DNA of 64,000 nucleotides, from assembly GCF_001439845.1 (NCBI RefSeq), contig NZ_JYLO01000009.1, positions 62,001-126,000 on the forward strand. Reading direction: 5' to 3'. Origin of the DNA: Pseudomonas lactis. GTDB lineage: Bacteria; Pseudomonadota; Gammaproteobacteria; Pseudomonadales; Pseudomonadaceae. The notes under the pieces were generated by a model that saw only the letters and a list, made by a program, of their open reading frames with translations, did no database searches and was not told where the DNA came from. The translations under genes were made by a program, and so were the position numbers. Below are positions 19,099 to 28,037 of this stretch, piece after piece; position 1 is the first letter of the stretch, and each line of letters opens with the position of its first letter.

Positions 19099-19794
19099 TC
19101 AACCCGATTTCTCAAGTGCCGCAATCAGCGGAGCGACCACGTTCCGCACAGCCGCCGCAGCTGCTTCTCCATCCTGGCGCTCGATAGCATCCACGATCGC
19201 CTCATGGGTCGCGAGACCCGGCTCGGGCAGTTCCTTGTCCTTCAGCGCAGTCAGCGTGTTCATGCGGACCGAGTTCGCGAAGTAGCGGTACAGCTCAGCC
19301 AGCGCGCCGTTGCCGCACATCCCGGCGATCGCGCAGTGGAAAGCCGTATCGGCCTCGGCAAAGGCCGCGCTCGATGCGTGTTGCTCCTGCTCGCCGCGGG
19401 CCTTCAACAGTCGGCGCAGCAGCCCAACGTCCGCCTTGGACCGATGCACCGCGGCCAACCTGGCCGCCTCGGTTTCCAGCATGCAGCGCAACGCGAAGTG
19501 CTCTCGCAAGCCGGAACGCCCGACACGGCGCATGACCTCGGCCGGATCGATATTGGTTCGCACGTAGGTGCCATCACCCTGGCGGACTTCCAGGACCTGG
19601 CCGTGCGAGAGCACGCGAATGGCTTCCCGCACCGTGTTGCGGCCAACCTCCAGCATCTCGGCCAGTTCCTGCTCCCTGGGGATGCGCTCGCCGACCTTCC
19701 AGGCGCCTCCCTCGATCTGGCCGCGGATCAGCTCAATCGTCGAATCGACGAGCGAACGCCGCGGCGCCTGTGGGAGTGTGAAGCGGTTATTCAT
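19099..19794 (-). CDS. GntR/FadR-family transcriptional regulator (FCD domain)
   Basis: The 231-residue product has an N-terminal winged helix (about 10-75; REQELAEMLEVGRNTVREAIRVLSHGQVLEVRQGDGTYV) and an all-helical FCD effector domain (about 90-225) with the metal-ligand pattern D..H (EADTAFHCAIA) and a later THEAIVDAI. ATG 19794 gives the standard length; upstream in-frame codons run through the divergent promoter. It faces the exported NTF2-like gene and the palindrome at 19859-19881 lies between. The MFS fragment and MFS gene nearby may have been its original target. Confidence 0.88.
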   Translation of the reverse strand: MNNRFTLPQAPRRSLVDSTIELIRGQIEGGAWKVGERIPREQELAEMLEVGRNTVREAIRVLSHGQVLEVRQGDGTYVRTNIDPAEVMRRVGRSGLREHFALRCMLETEAARLAAVHRSKADVGLLRRLLKARGEQEQHASSAAFAEADTAFHCAIAGMCGNGALAELYRYFANSVRMNTLTALKDKELPEPGLATHEAIVDAIERQDGEAAAAAVRNVVAPLIAALEKSG

Positions 19795-19858
19795 CGCGGT
19801 TCTCAAATGACGTAGAGACGGGAGCCCATCGGACCTCGATTGTAGCAACTCAGGCCTT

Positions 19859-19881
19859 ATACATAGGATGATTCTATGTAT
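19859..19881. promoter_or_regulatory. Candidate operator between GntR regulator and NTF2-like gene
   Basis: A perfect inverted repeat ATACATAG-N7-CTATGTAT lies in the divergent intergenic region and abuts TTGACA at 19882-19887, so a bound repressor would block a -35 element. It is the only clear dyad in this gap and is a good candidate for the FadR-type site. Confidence 0.6.
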
Positions 19882-19993
19882 TTGACAAAAGAGCAATTGC
19901 CGACGGCCTGTGCTTCGTTGCGCGCGACATGCGATTTTCCACCACGCCCGTGCGAGCGGGATTTTTTTCAACACCTTTTGGAGTATTTCGACC

Positions 19994-20536
19994 ATGAACA
20001 ACATGCAGCACGCCCTGTCATTCAGGCCCCTTCGTTCTTCAGACGGCTTGCGCTGCCGTCCGGTGCAGGCTTTGGGAGCGATATTCCTCGGGCTGGTTTC
20101 ACTCGCCTATAGCGTCACGTCGCAGGCGGCAGATGAGCCAGAGAACGTGAAGGTGGTCCAGCAATACCTTGACGCCTGGAATGGCGGGCGAACCGACGCG
20201 ATGGAAAAAGTGCTCGATTCCAACGTCGTCTATTTCAATACCAGCAATGAAGCGTCCCGCACTGGGCCTCAAGCCATTACCGAAGTCTCGCAGTTTCTGA
20301 TGAAAATCCTGCCCGACCGAAAAATGAAAATCCGTTCGCAGCCGGTTGCCTCCGGCGATGGTGTGGCGATCGAGTGGGAATTCACCGCCACCAAGAACAG
20401 CAATGGCGGGACGTCGCCCTCCAGTTCGACCATCAGTTATTTCGGCGCGAGCTTCTTCCGTGTTTCGAACGGAAAGATTGTCTATGCCAGCGACTACTAC
20501 AACCACAACACCATGCAGAAGCAGCTTCAGCAGTAA
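19994..20536 (+). CDS. Exported SnoaL/NTF2-like protein
   Basis: The 180-residue protein has a twin-segment signal peptide (cleavage around residue 46, SQAADEPEN) and then a SnoaL-type NTF2 fold (VQQYLDAWNGGRTDAMEKVLDSNVVYFNTSNE ... YASDYYNHNTMQKQL). Such domains bind or isomerise small hydrophobic ligands; the substrate is unknown. ATG 19994 has GGAG at about 10 bases and yields the signal peptide. Divergent from the GntR gene, it is the likely regulated target. Confidence 0.72.
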   Translation: MNNMQHALSFRPLRSSDGLRCRPVQALGAIFLGLVSLAYSVTSQAADEPENVKVVQQYLDAWNGGRTDAMEKVLDSNVVYFNTSNEASRTGPQAITEVSQFLMKILPDRKMKIRSQPVASGDGVAIEWEFTATKNSNGGTSPSSSTISYFGASFFRVSNGKIVYASDYYNHNTMQKQLQQ

Positions 20537-20717
20537 CGTAAATCCGCAAACAGGAAATCACCGACATGTCCCGCTTCATCATGCACAAGCCCTCGGCGCC
20601 GCCAGCGCAGCGGTGAGGCAAGCGCTTTTCCTCAATCCAAGGTAATTGCGCTGGTGACTTGATGAATATCTGACACGCCGGTTATCGAGCCTTGTCTCGA
20701 TGAAATAGAAATCCCGA

Positions 20718-21221
20718 ATGAAACTACCAACCACGAAGCAGGAACTCCTTGACAAGGTTCGCGCCAGCCACCGAAAGCTCGGGGTAGAAGCTGCCACCAT
20801 TCCCGCCAGCCACTACCGGCACACGGCCATGATCTGGCAGGAGCCGCGCCTGCATACCAACGCTGCGATGGTCCTGGTGGACGTCATCGTCTGGAACACG
20901 ATGATCCTGCAGTTCGCGCATGATCGGACGCCTGGACCTTCGGCGTCCTTTTACTCGCCGAGTGCGATGGCGCAGCGGGCCGAGCGTCTTTCTGCCGGCT
21001 TCCAGCGCCGTTTCGCGGGCAGAGACCTTCGCGAGCTGGAAGCCATGCTCACGGAGGGACAGGACCGGGTGCTCGACTGCGTGGCGCACCATTCGAACGC
21101 CTCGCTTTTCGATCCCGCGTTGAGCCCGATGAAGACCCTCGGGCGCAAGATCCAGTTCTTCACCTCCACCGCCTACGACGACGCGCTGTCGAGGCTGCGC
21201 CAGTGGAAGCAGGTGCTGTAG
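20718..21221 (+). CDS. ClbS/DfsB-like four-helix protein (DUF1706)
   Basis: The 167-residue soluble helical protein resembles ClbS/DfsB proteins (TKQELLDKVRASHRKL at the start, then VLVDVIVWNTMILQF in the second helix). ClbS hydrolyses colibactin and relatives are DinB-like. The match is moderate and the substrate is unknown. The gene ends 46 bases before the stop of the MFS fragment, which converges with it. The 180 bases before it contain only a 16-codon open frame (20566) and no clear motif. Confidence 0.5.
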   Translation: MKLPTTKQELLDKVRASHRKLGVEAATIPASHYRHTAMIWQEPRLHTNAAMVLVDVIVWNTMILQFAHDRTPGPSASFYSPSAMAQRAERLSAGFQRRFAGRDLRELEAMLTEGQDRVLDCVAHHSNASLFDPALSPMKTLGRKIQFFTSTAYDDALSRLRQWKQVL

Positions 21222-21267
21222 CGGCCGAGGCGACCCACTGCGCGGAGCGCCTCTTGCACCGCTCCGA

Positions 21268-22109
21268 TCAGACCGGAGCTGGCAGCGCCGGCTTTCGCGC
21301 GGCCTGCCACAGCAGCGGCACCAGGATCAGCGCCAGGGCCGGGAAGATCATCCAGTTGACCGCCTGCCAGCCCGAGCTGTGCAGGATCGATCCCGCGAGG
21401 AACGACACGGCCGCCGTGGCGGCGAAGACGAAGAAATCGTTCATGCCCTGCGCCTTGCTGCGCTCGGCCGGGGTGTGGCAATCGGTGACCATCGCCGTCG
21501 CGCCGATGAAGCTGAAGTTCCAGCCGATGCCCAGCAGCGCCAGCGAGCCCCAGAAGTGGGACAGGCCGAGCCCGCCCAGGGCCACCACCCCGGAGGCGGC
21601 GAGCAGCACCATGCCGACGGCGGTCACGCGCTCCTTGCCGTAGCGCACCATCAGTCGTCCTGTGAAAAAGCTCGGCCCGAACATCGCCAGCAGGTGCCAC
21701 TGTATTCCTAGGGCGGCGTTGTCCACCGAATGCCCGTGGTTGACCATCGCCACCGGCGCGGCCGTCATCACGAACGCCATCACCCCATAGGACACCACGC
21801 CCGCAGCCACGGCCAGCAGATAGCGCGGCATCGCCAAGAGCTGCAGCACCGTCCGACCGCTATCGGCGACTGCTTCGGCCTGGGTCTGGCTCGGCGTGCG
21901 CAGCATCAGCAGGATCGGCAAGGCGATCAGCGGCAGCAGCGCCTGGCTGAGGAAGCTGCCAACGTAGGGCGTGCCCGCTACCGCATCGCGCGTGAAGATC
22001 ACCAACTGCGGCCCGATGATGGCGCCCGCGAGACCGCCCACCATGACCCAGGAAATGGCCTTGGCCTTAAGCGCGTCCTCGGCGGTGACGGCGGCTGCGA
22101 AGCAGTAGC
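21268..22109 (-). pseudogene. MFS transporter, 5'-truncated copy
   Basis: This is the C-terminal about 280 residues of a major facilitator transporter, nearly identical to the gene at 24816-25997. The match stops abruptly at 22109, inside the codons for AAADTAEDAL; sequence upstream is unrelated, so the first four or five membrane segments are missing. It retains what looks like the native C terminus (WQAARKPALPAPV), which the full copy has lost. It cannot give a working transporter. Confidence 0.85.
21304..22109. repeat. Direct repeat copy A (806 bp, MFS segment)
   Basis: Bases 21304-22109 align without gaps to 24837-25642 at a fixed offset of 3533 and differ at only a small number of positions. 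The repeats bracket a lower-GC block with a MerA-like gene and a TetR gene. Recombination between the copies would delete that block. Confidence 0.88.
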
Positions 22110-22490
22110 CCACAGCAGGAAATCGAACTATGAAACGAATAACCCCTTTCCTTCTGGTCGCAGTACTCGGGGGCACTGAAGCAGGCCAGCGTGTCTACTC
22201 ATCGCGCATGAATTGCCTGACAACCTTTCAAATTTAGAGAAGATAAATTGAAGTTCTGACGGGAATTTCTCAGTAAAAGAATCCTATCTTTCTCGTCAAC
22301 AGACTGAACGGCACCCCCTGAGTTTTTATGCATATATTCAAGATCGGCAAATTCTTTAATGATTCACCACAAAAAAGGCGGGAAGCCCATTGAGCGATCC
22401 CGCCATAGCAAAAAACTCAAACATGCTCACATCAGGAAACTTTACCCTGAAACGATCCCTTGAAATTTAAGCGCATAGTAATAATAAGAT
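22110..22490. other. AT-rich intergenic stretch downstream of the MerA-like gene
   Basis: This 380-base gap between the repeat edge and the MerA-like gene is visibly richer in A and T than the ICE backbone. Apart from the terminator at 22371-22404 I see no gene, promoter or insertion sequence. The sequence before the terminator contains TTTTTATGCATATATTC-type AT tracts. Confidence 0.4.
22371..22404 (-). terminator. Rho-independent terminator of the MerA-like gene
   Basis: Read on the minus strand, the stem GGCGGGA/TCCCGCC (22398-22404 with 22377-22383, 14-base loop) is followed by six T residues (22371-22376). It lies 87 bases past the stop of the gene at 22491. Confidence 0.75.
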
Positions 22491-23945
22491 TTAGCCATTA
22501 GCCGAATCTTCCAAAGTTGGCGCACTGCTTGCTACGTTTTTAAGCGACTCCGCCATAGTGAAGTACGGAGACCACTGTTTTGCAAGTTGGTCAACCGTAA
22601 GTCCTGCGGAGATAATATAGGTTGCAGCTGCAATAACCTCTCCAGCAGATTCGCCTACCATATGAATACCCAGAATCCTTCCTGTCTCACGCTCGGATAT
22701 CATCTTGATTATCCCTTTGTCGTGACGACTTACAATAGCACGTAGAACAAAGGAAACCGGAATTTCACGAACATCATAGGCAATTTGGGCCGCCTCAGCC
22801 TGCATAGGAGTCATGCCGACAGCAGCCATCTCGGGCGACGTGAAAATGACGCGGGGCAAGGCGGTGTAGTCTAGGGACCGAGGCTCGTTGCCCAGAGCAT
22901 TGCTCGCGGCCACGGTCCCCTGCGCACTAGCGACATACACTAATTGAGCCATACCAGTGACATCGCCCGCTGCCCAGATGCGAGGATTTGAGGTTCGCAG
23001 ATGTTCGTCCACAATTATTTCGCCTCGATCGCCCCTGGACACATTGACAGCATCCAAGTTGAGTCCTTCAGTTGCCGGACGGCGCCCCGTCGCTATGAGA
23101 ATCTTATGGGCGAAAATTTGCTGAGTACGTCCTTCGGCGACGACAGTTGCAAGCACCCCGCTCTCGTGTGGTACGACGTTTGTCAGATTGGCGCCAGTAT
23201 GGAACATGATGCCCTCCGCTGACAGCGCCTGCTCCAGTGCCGCAGAAATCGCGGGATCCTCGAACGGTGCAATTCGAGGAGCTATCTCGACCACTTCAAC
23301 CTTGCTGCCCAGTCGAGCGAACAATTGACCTTGCTCCAGACCGATCGCATTGCCGCCGACGACCAGCATGGACTCAGGCACCTGCTCAAGGGACATGGCC
23401 GAGCCGGAAGTGAGAAAGTCCACCTCACTGAGGCCAGGAATGGAAGGAATGAATGGCGCTGCCCCACTGGCGATCAGTACCTGCTTGGCGTACACCAGGT
23501 TTGTGTTTCCGTCTGAGTCCGCGACGACGAGCGCTACGATATCTGGCTCATCTGACGCTACAAAGGTCGCCTTGCCGCGAAATACCGCAATACCTGCATC
23601 CTTGGGTGCTTGTACATGGAAAGACTGCCGGAAGTGCCCGATCATTTGATCTTTATCTCTGACAAGCAAAGACAAGTCGACAGGCCCGGCCGAGGTCGCT
23701 ATACCTGGGAACTTCCCATGCGCAGCAGACATGCGAGCAGAAGCCGCCGCAAGCAACGTCTTTGAAGGAACGCATCCTACATTGAGACAGGTCCCTCCTG
23801 CCAACCCCTGTTCGATCATGGCGACTGTTTTGTCGAGCCTACGTGCTTCGTTCGCTGCGGCTCTAGCCGCCGAACCGGAACCTATCGTGACTAGATCATA
23901 GATGACGGAGGGCTGTTGTGCGGAAGCCGCTGTTGTCGTGTTCAT
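22491..23945 (-). CDS. MerA-like FAD/NAD(P)-dependent disulfide oxidoreductase without C-terminal cysteines
   Basis: The 484-residue flavoprotein has an N-terminal FAD Rossmann motif (VTIGSGSAARAAANEA, 19-34), the redox disulfide C53/C58 in GGTCLNVGCVPSK, an NAD(P) motif (VVGGNAIGLEQGQ) and the ATGRRP and AAGDVTG signatures. The C-terminal block SPYFTMAESLK replaces the HPTxxE dyad of lipoamide dehydrogenases and matches mercuric reductases. But the vicinal Cys pair that binds Hg(II) at the MerA C terminus is absent (ends LEDSANG), as is the N-terminal HMA domain. The substrate may therefore be another electrophile. Divergent TetR gene shares the operator region. Confidence 0.82.
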   Translation of the reverse strand: MNTTTAASAQQPSVIYDLVTIGSGSAARAAANEARRLDKTVAMIEQGLAGGTCLNVGCVPSKTLLAAASARMSAAHGKFPGIATSAGPVDLSLLVRDKDQMIGHFRQSFHVQAPKDAGIAVFRGKATFVASDEPDIVALVVADSDGNTNLVYAKQVLIASGAAPFIPSIPGLSEVDFLTSGSAMSLEQVPESMLVVGGNAIGLEQGQLFARLGSKVEVVEIAPRIAPFEDPAISAALEQALSAEGIMFHTGANLTNVVPHESGVLATVVAEGRTQQIFAHKILIATGRRPATEGLNLDAVNVSRGDRGEIIVDEHLRTSNPRIWAAGDVTGMAQLVYVASAQGTVAASNALGNEPRSLDYTALPRVIFTSPEMAAVGMTPMQAEAAQIAYDVREIPVSFVLRAIVSRHDKGIIKMISERETGRILGIHMVGESAGEVIAAATYIISAGLTVDQLAKQWSPYFTMAESLKNVASSAPTLEDSANG

Positions 23946-23976
23946 AAAAGAAGCCTCAAGGAAATTGCAAAGAAAG

Positions 23977-24018
23977 AGACAGATCGGTCTCCTTGAGGGA
24001 TTGTAGACAACCCTGTCT
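23977..24018. promoter_or_regulatory. Twin TetR-type operators AGAC-N6-GTCT
   Basis: Two dyads of the same form, AGACAGATCGGTCT (23977-23990) and AGACAACCCTGTCT (24005-24018), lie 28 bases apart in the divergent gap between the MerA-like and TetR genes. The repeated form and spacing suggest cooperative binding of the TetR product. Confidence 0.7.
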
Positions 24019-24055
24019 CCTTGTGTCAACATGTCGCGTATGAATCCTCACAACG

Positions 24056-24668
<613 letters not shown>

Positions 24669-24815
24669 ATTCATCTGTCCATACAACTCTTTGACCATCA
24701 ATAAAGGTGGAACGGCAAAGTAGCTTTCCGAAGTTTCAGCAGTGGAGACAAGTCGTGTAGTGCCGGAACGGGCCACTTATCGGCTTCCAGTCCTCGATCA
24801 ATGCCCCAAGTCAAG

Positions 24816-25997
24816 TCAGTTGCAACCGTACCGCCCCTGCCACAGCAGCGGCACCAAGATCAGCGCCAAGGCCGGGAAGATCATCCAGTTGACCGCTTGC
24901 CAGCCCGAGCTGTGCAGGATCGACCCCGCGAGGAACGACACGGCCGCCGTGGCGGCGAAGACGAAGAAGTCGTTCATGCCCTGCGCCTTGCCCCGCTCGG
25001 CCGGGGTGTGGCAGTCGGTGACCATCGCCGTGGCGCCGATGAAACTCAAATTCCAGCCGATGCCCAACAGCGCCAGCGAGCCCCAGAAGTGGGACAGGCC
25101 GAGCCCGCCCAGGGCCACCACCCCGGAGGCGGCGAGCAGCACCATGCCGACGGCGGTCACGCGCTCCTTGCCGTAGCGCACCATCAGTCGCCCGGTGAAG
25201 AAGCTCGGCCCGAACATCGCCAGCAGGTGCCACTGTATTCCTAGGGCGGCGTTGTCCACCGAATGCCCGTGGTTGACCATCGCCACCGGCGCGGCCGTCA
25301 TCACGAACGCCATCACCCCATAGGACACCACGCCCGCAGCCACGGCCAGCAGATAGCGCGGCATCGCCAAGAGCTGCAGCACCGTCCGACCGCTATCGGC
25401 GACTGCTTCGGCCTGGGTCTGGCTCGGCGTGCGCAGCATCAGCAGGATCGGCAAGGCGATCAGCGGCAGCAGCGCCTGGCTGAGGAAGCTGCCAACGTAG
25501 GGCGTGCCCGCTACCGCATCGCGCGTGAAGATCACCAACTGCGGCCCGATGATGGCGCCCGCGAGACCGCCCACCATGACCCAGGAAATGGCCTTGGCCT
25601 TAAGCGCGTCCTCGGCGGTGTCGGCGGCTGCGAAGCGGTAGCTCTGCACATACGCGCCGTAGAAGCCCGCCAGGAAGGTGCCGGCGCAGAAGATCCAGAA
25701 CGAGGCCAGCATGATGCCCAACGCGGCGATCAGGCCCGAGGCCACGCCGAAGCCGACCCCCACCACGTATCCGTTGCGGCGGCCATGGCGCCGCATGATG
25801 AAGGCGGCAGGCAAGGTGCCGATGGCAAGACCCAGGCCGAACAGACTCACGGGCAAGGTGATCCAGGCCGAATTCTTGGCAAGCTGCTGGCCGACCAGCC
25901 CACCCAGCGACATCACGATGGGCGCGCTGGCGCCGCCGAGCGCCTGCGCGGCGGTGAGAACGCCGATGTTTCGGCGCGTGATGCTCTGGTCGGTCAT
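24816..25997 (-). CDS. MFS transporter (full copy, altered C terminus)
   Basis: The 393-residue protein shows twelve membrane segments and an MFS loop motif (FIMRRHGRRNGYVVG near 68-82). It is the full-length relative of the fragment at 21268. The homology ends at base 24837 and the last residues (GRYGCN) come from unrelated sequence, so about ten native C-terminal residues are lost. Function may survive since the tail is outside the membrane core. An ArsR-type palindrome lies 46 bases upstream. The substrate cannot be told; drug or organic metal compounds are possible. Confidence 0.82.
   Translation of the reverse strand: MTDQSITRRNIGVLTAAQALGGASAPIVMSLGGLVGQQLAKNSAWITLPVSLFGLGLAIGTLPAAFIMRRHGRRNGYVVGVGFGVASGLIAALGIMLASFWIFCAGTFLAGFYGAYVQSYRFAAADTAEDALKAKAISWVMVGGLAGAIIGPQLVIFTRDAVAGTPYVGSFLSQALLPLIALPILLMLRTPSQTQAEAVADSGRTVLQLLAMPRYLLAVAAGVVSYGVMAFVMTAAPVAMVNHGHSVDNAALGIQWHLLAMFGPSFFTGRLMVRYGKERVTAVGMVLLAASGVVALGGLGLSHFWGSLALLGIGWNLSFIGATAMVTDCHTPAERGKAQGMNDFFVFAATAAVSFLAGSILHSSGWQAVNWMIFPALALILVPLLWQGRYGCN
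24837..25642. repeat. Direct repeat copy B (806 bp, MFS segment)
   Basis: This is the partner of copy A at 21304-22109, lying 3533 bases further on in the same orientation. In this copy the match continues into the true 5' part of the MFS gene, whereas the 3' edge joins foreign sequence. Confidence 0.88.
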
Positions 25998-26042
25998 GGG
26001 CGTCTTTCTTATTCGTTTGTCTGGCCGGAAATATTACACGCA

Positions 26043-26056
26043 TGAATATATATTCA
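26043..26056. promoter_or_regulatory. ArsR/SmtB-type operator before the MFS gene
   Basis: TGAATATATATTCA is a perfect palindrome of the form TGAA-N6-TTCA, the core of SmtB/CzrA operators. It lies 46 bases upstream of the MFS start on the minus strand and just after the MerR pseudogene. Confidence 0.65.
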
Positions 26057-26076
26057 GTTATATGGACATGCGATGC

Positions 26077-26462
26077 TCACGAACCATCGCGAGCCGGTCC
26101 ATCCTCGGAAGCCCCGGCGGAAGCAGCACCGTGCAGGGCCAATGCGAGCAGGTGCTCTTTCACCTGGATCAGTTGCTCCATGCGTTCCTCAACACAGGCG
26201 AGATGGCCTTGGACAGCCTGCCTTAGCAGCTCAGGTTCCAGGAACCCCTCATGTGCCCAACCCAGTAGGCGGCGCACGTCATCCAGGCCGATTCCCGAGG
26301 CACGGTAGTTGCGAATCAGGTGAAGCCGTTCGACATGGGCCGGGCCATAGCGCCGATAGTTGTTGCGTGACCGCTCCGGGGCTTGCAACAGGCCCTCCCG
26401 CTCGTAGAACCGAATGTTCTCCGGGGGGTGCCCGTCAAGCGCGCAAGTTCACCGATCCTCAT
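26077..26462 (-). pseudogene. MerR-family regulator with a frameshift at a C run
   Basis: The gene starts MRIGELARLTG (ATG 26462) but shifts frame at a run of six C on the coding strand (about 26427-26432), after which the expected ENIRFYEREGLLQAPERS continues in another frame to 26077. Adding one base gives a 128-codon MerR protein. The C-terminal part resembles CadR/PbrR (HLACVEERMEQL) but lacks the terminal Cys pair. It is the last gene of the efflux operon, 49 bases after the outer-membrane gene. A sequencing error in the homopolymer is possible. Confidence 0.78.
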
Positions 26463-26511
26463 CCGGTTCTCCGTGCGCAACGATGGGGAACGCCGCCGTT
26501 GCGCATAGCCC

Positions 26512-28017
26512 TTATCCCGGCGACCGGGCGGATGGTTGCCCGGTGGCGCCCGATTGCACCGTGTGCTCAGTCCAGCCGCCACCCAGCGCCTTGTAGAGGT
26601 GGATGAGGTTGTTCAGCCGCGTCAGGCGCGTGCGCACCAGGGTCTGCTGCGCACCGTACTGTGTGCGTTGCGCATCGAGCAAGGTGAGGTTGTCGTCCAC
26701 GCCTTCCTGGAAGCGTTGCTCGGCTAGTTGGTAGGCTTTCTGGCTAGCCGCTACCAGGAGCTGCTCCGAGCGGATCTGCTCATCAAGCGTGCGCTTGCCC
26801 GCCAAGCCGTCAGCCACCTCAGCAAAGGCCGCCTGGATAGACTTCTCGTAGTTGGCGATTTCGATCCTCTTTTGTACCTGTGCCACGTCCAGATTGGCTC
26901 GCAACGCGCCGCCGCGGAAGATGGGCAGCGTGATCTGCGGCAGGAAGCTCCAGGCCCGCGAGCCCGAATCGAACAGGCCGTCCAGCGAAGCGCTGGCCGT
27001 GCCCGCCGAGCCCGTGAGGCTAATCGTCGGGAAGAACGCGGCCCGCGCCGCGCCGATGTTGGCGTTGGCGCCGATCAGCATCTGCTCGGCGGCGCGGATG
27101 TCCGGCCGACGCGCGAGCAGTTCGGACGGCAGGCCGCTCGGCAGGTCGGTCGGCACGATGTCGTCCGGCAGCGCCACGGCCTCGTCAAGCTGCCGGGACA
27201 GCTCCGGCGTCAGCGGCTGGCCCAGCAGCAGCACCAGCGCGTTGCGGTCCTTGGCCGCCTGCCGCGTGTAGGCGGCGCGGTTGGCCTCGGCGGTGCGCAG
27301 CGCGATCTCCGCGCGGCGCAGGTCGAGCTGCGTGGAATTTCCCGCTTCCACCAGTTGGGTGGTCAGGTCATAGGAGCGCTTCTGTGTGGCGAGGGTGTCG
27401 CTCGTCAGGCGCAGCAGTTCCTGGTCGGCGCGCAGCGTGAGGTAGGCGCTGGCCACCTCGGACACCAGGCTCATCTGCGTGGCGATGCGGGTCTCGTCGA
27501 GGGCCAGGTAGGACGCCAGCGCCCGGTCGTTGAGGCTGCGGATGCGGCCCCACAGGTCCAGCTCCCAGGCGGCCGTCACCCCGGCCACGTCGTAGCGCCG
27601 GAGCACGTCGCTTTGCCCCGTGGTACTGAGGTCGGCCGGTACGCGCTCTGACGCGCCGCGGGCGGAAACGCCCAGGTTCGGCAGCATCTCGGCACGCTGG
27701 ATACGGTACAGCGCCTGAGCCGCCTCCACGTTGAGCGCGGCTTTGTGCATGTCGCGGTTGTTCTCCAGCGAAATGCCGATCAACTGCTGCAGCAGCGGGT
27801 CGCGGAAGAAGTCCCGCCAACCGATCTCGGCCGTGATCGCGTCGTCGGGCGTCGCGGCCGCCAGTTCCACATAGGCCGCGCCCGAGGGATAGGCCGTGTC
27901 GATCGGCGCTGCGGGCCGGTCATACTTCGGTGCCATGGAGCAGCCAGCCAGCGCCGCCGCGAGGGCGAGCGGCGCCAGCGTCCTGGCGGGTCGTGTGAAT
28001 GCGAAAGATGTTTTCAT
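26512..28017 (-). CDS. RND efflux outer-membrane lipoprotein, OprM/OprN type
   Basis: The 501-residue protein has a lipoprotein signal (LAAALAGC) and two OEP (TolC-type) repeats (about 70-255 and 280-460), with the usual LFDSGSRAWSFLPQITLPIF region. It forms the outer-membrane channel of the tripartite pump encoded upstream. ATG 28017 gives the lipobox; the longer open frame starts inside the RND gene. Its own reading frame is intact although both upstream pump genes are broken. Confidence 0.9.
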   Translation of the reverse strand: MKTSFAFTRPARTLAPLALAAALAGCSMAPKYDRPAAPIDTAYPSGAAYVELAAATPDDAITAEIGWRDFFRDPLLQQLIGISLENNRDMHKAALNVEAAQALYRIQRAEMLPNLGVSARGASERVPADLSTTGQSDVLRRYDVAGVTAAWELDLWGRIRSLNDRALASYLALDETRIATQMSLVSEVASAYLTLRADQELLRLTSDTLATQKRSYDLTTQLVEAGNSTQLDLRRAEIALRTAEANRAAYTRQAAKDRNALVLLLGQPLTPELSRQLDEAVALPDDIVPTDLPSGLPSELLARRPDIRAAEQMLIGANANIGAARAAFFPTISLTGSAGTASASLDGLFDSGSRAWSFLPQITLPIFRGGALRANLDVAQVQKRIEIANYEKSIQAAFAEVADGLAGKRTLDEQIRSEQLLVAASQKAYQLAEQRFQEGVDDNLTLLDAQRTQYGAQQTLVRTRLTRLNNLIHLYKALGGGWTEHTVQSGATGQPSARSPG

Positions 28018-28037
28018 GTCGTATGTCCTCCTGGCCG

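Noticed and set aside
20566-20613. 16-codon open frame after the NTF2-like gene
   Set aside because: Too short, no similarity seen and no proper ribosome binding site; perhaps a remnant.
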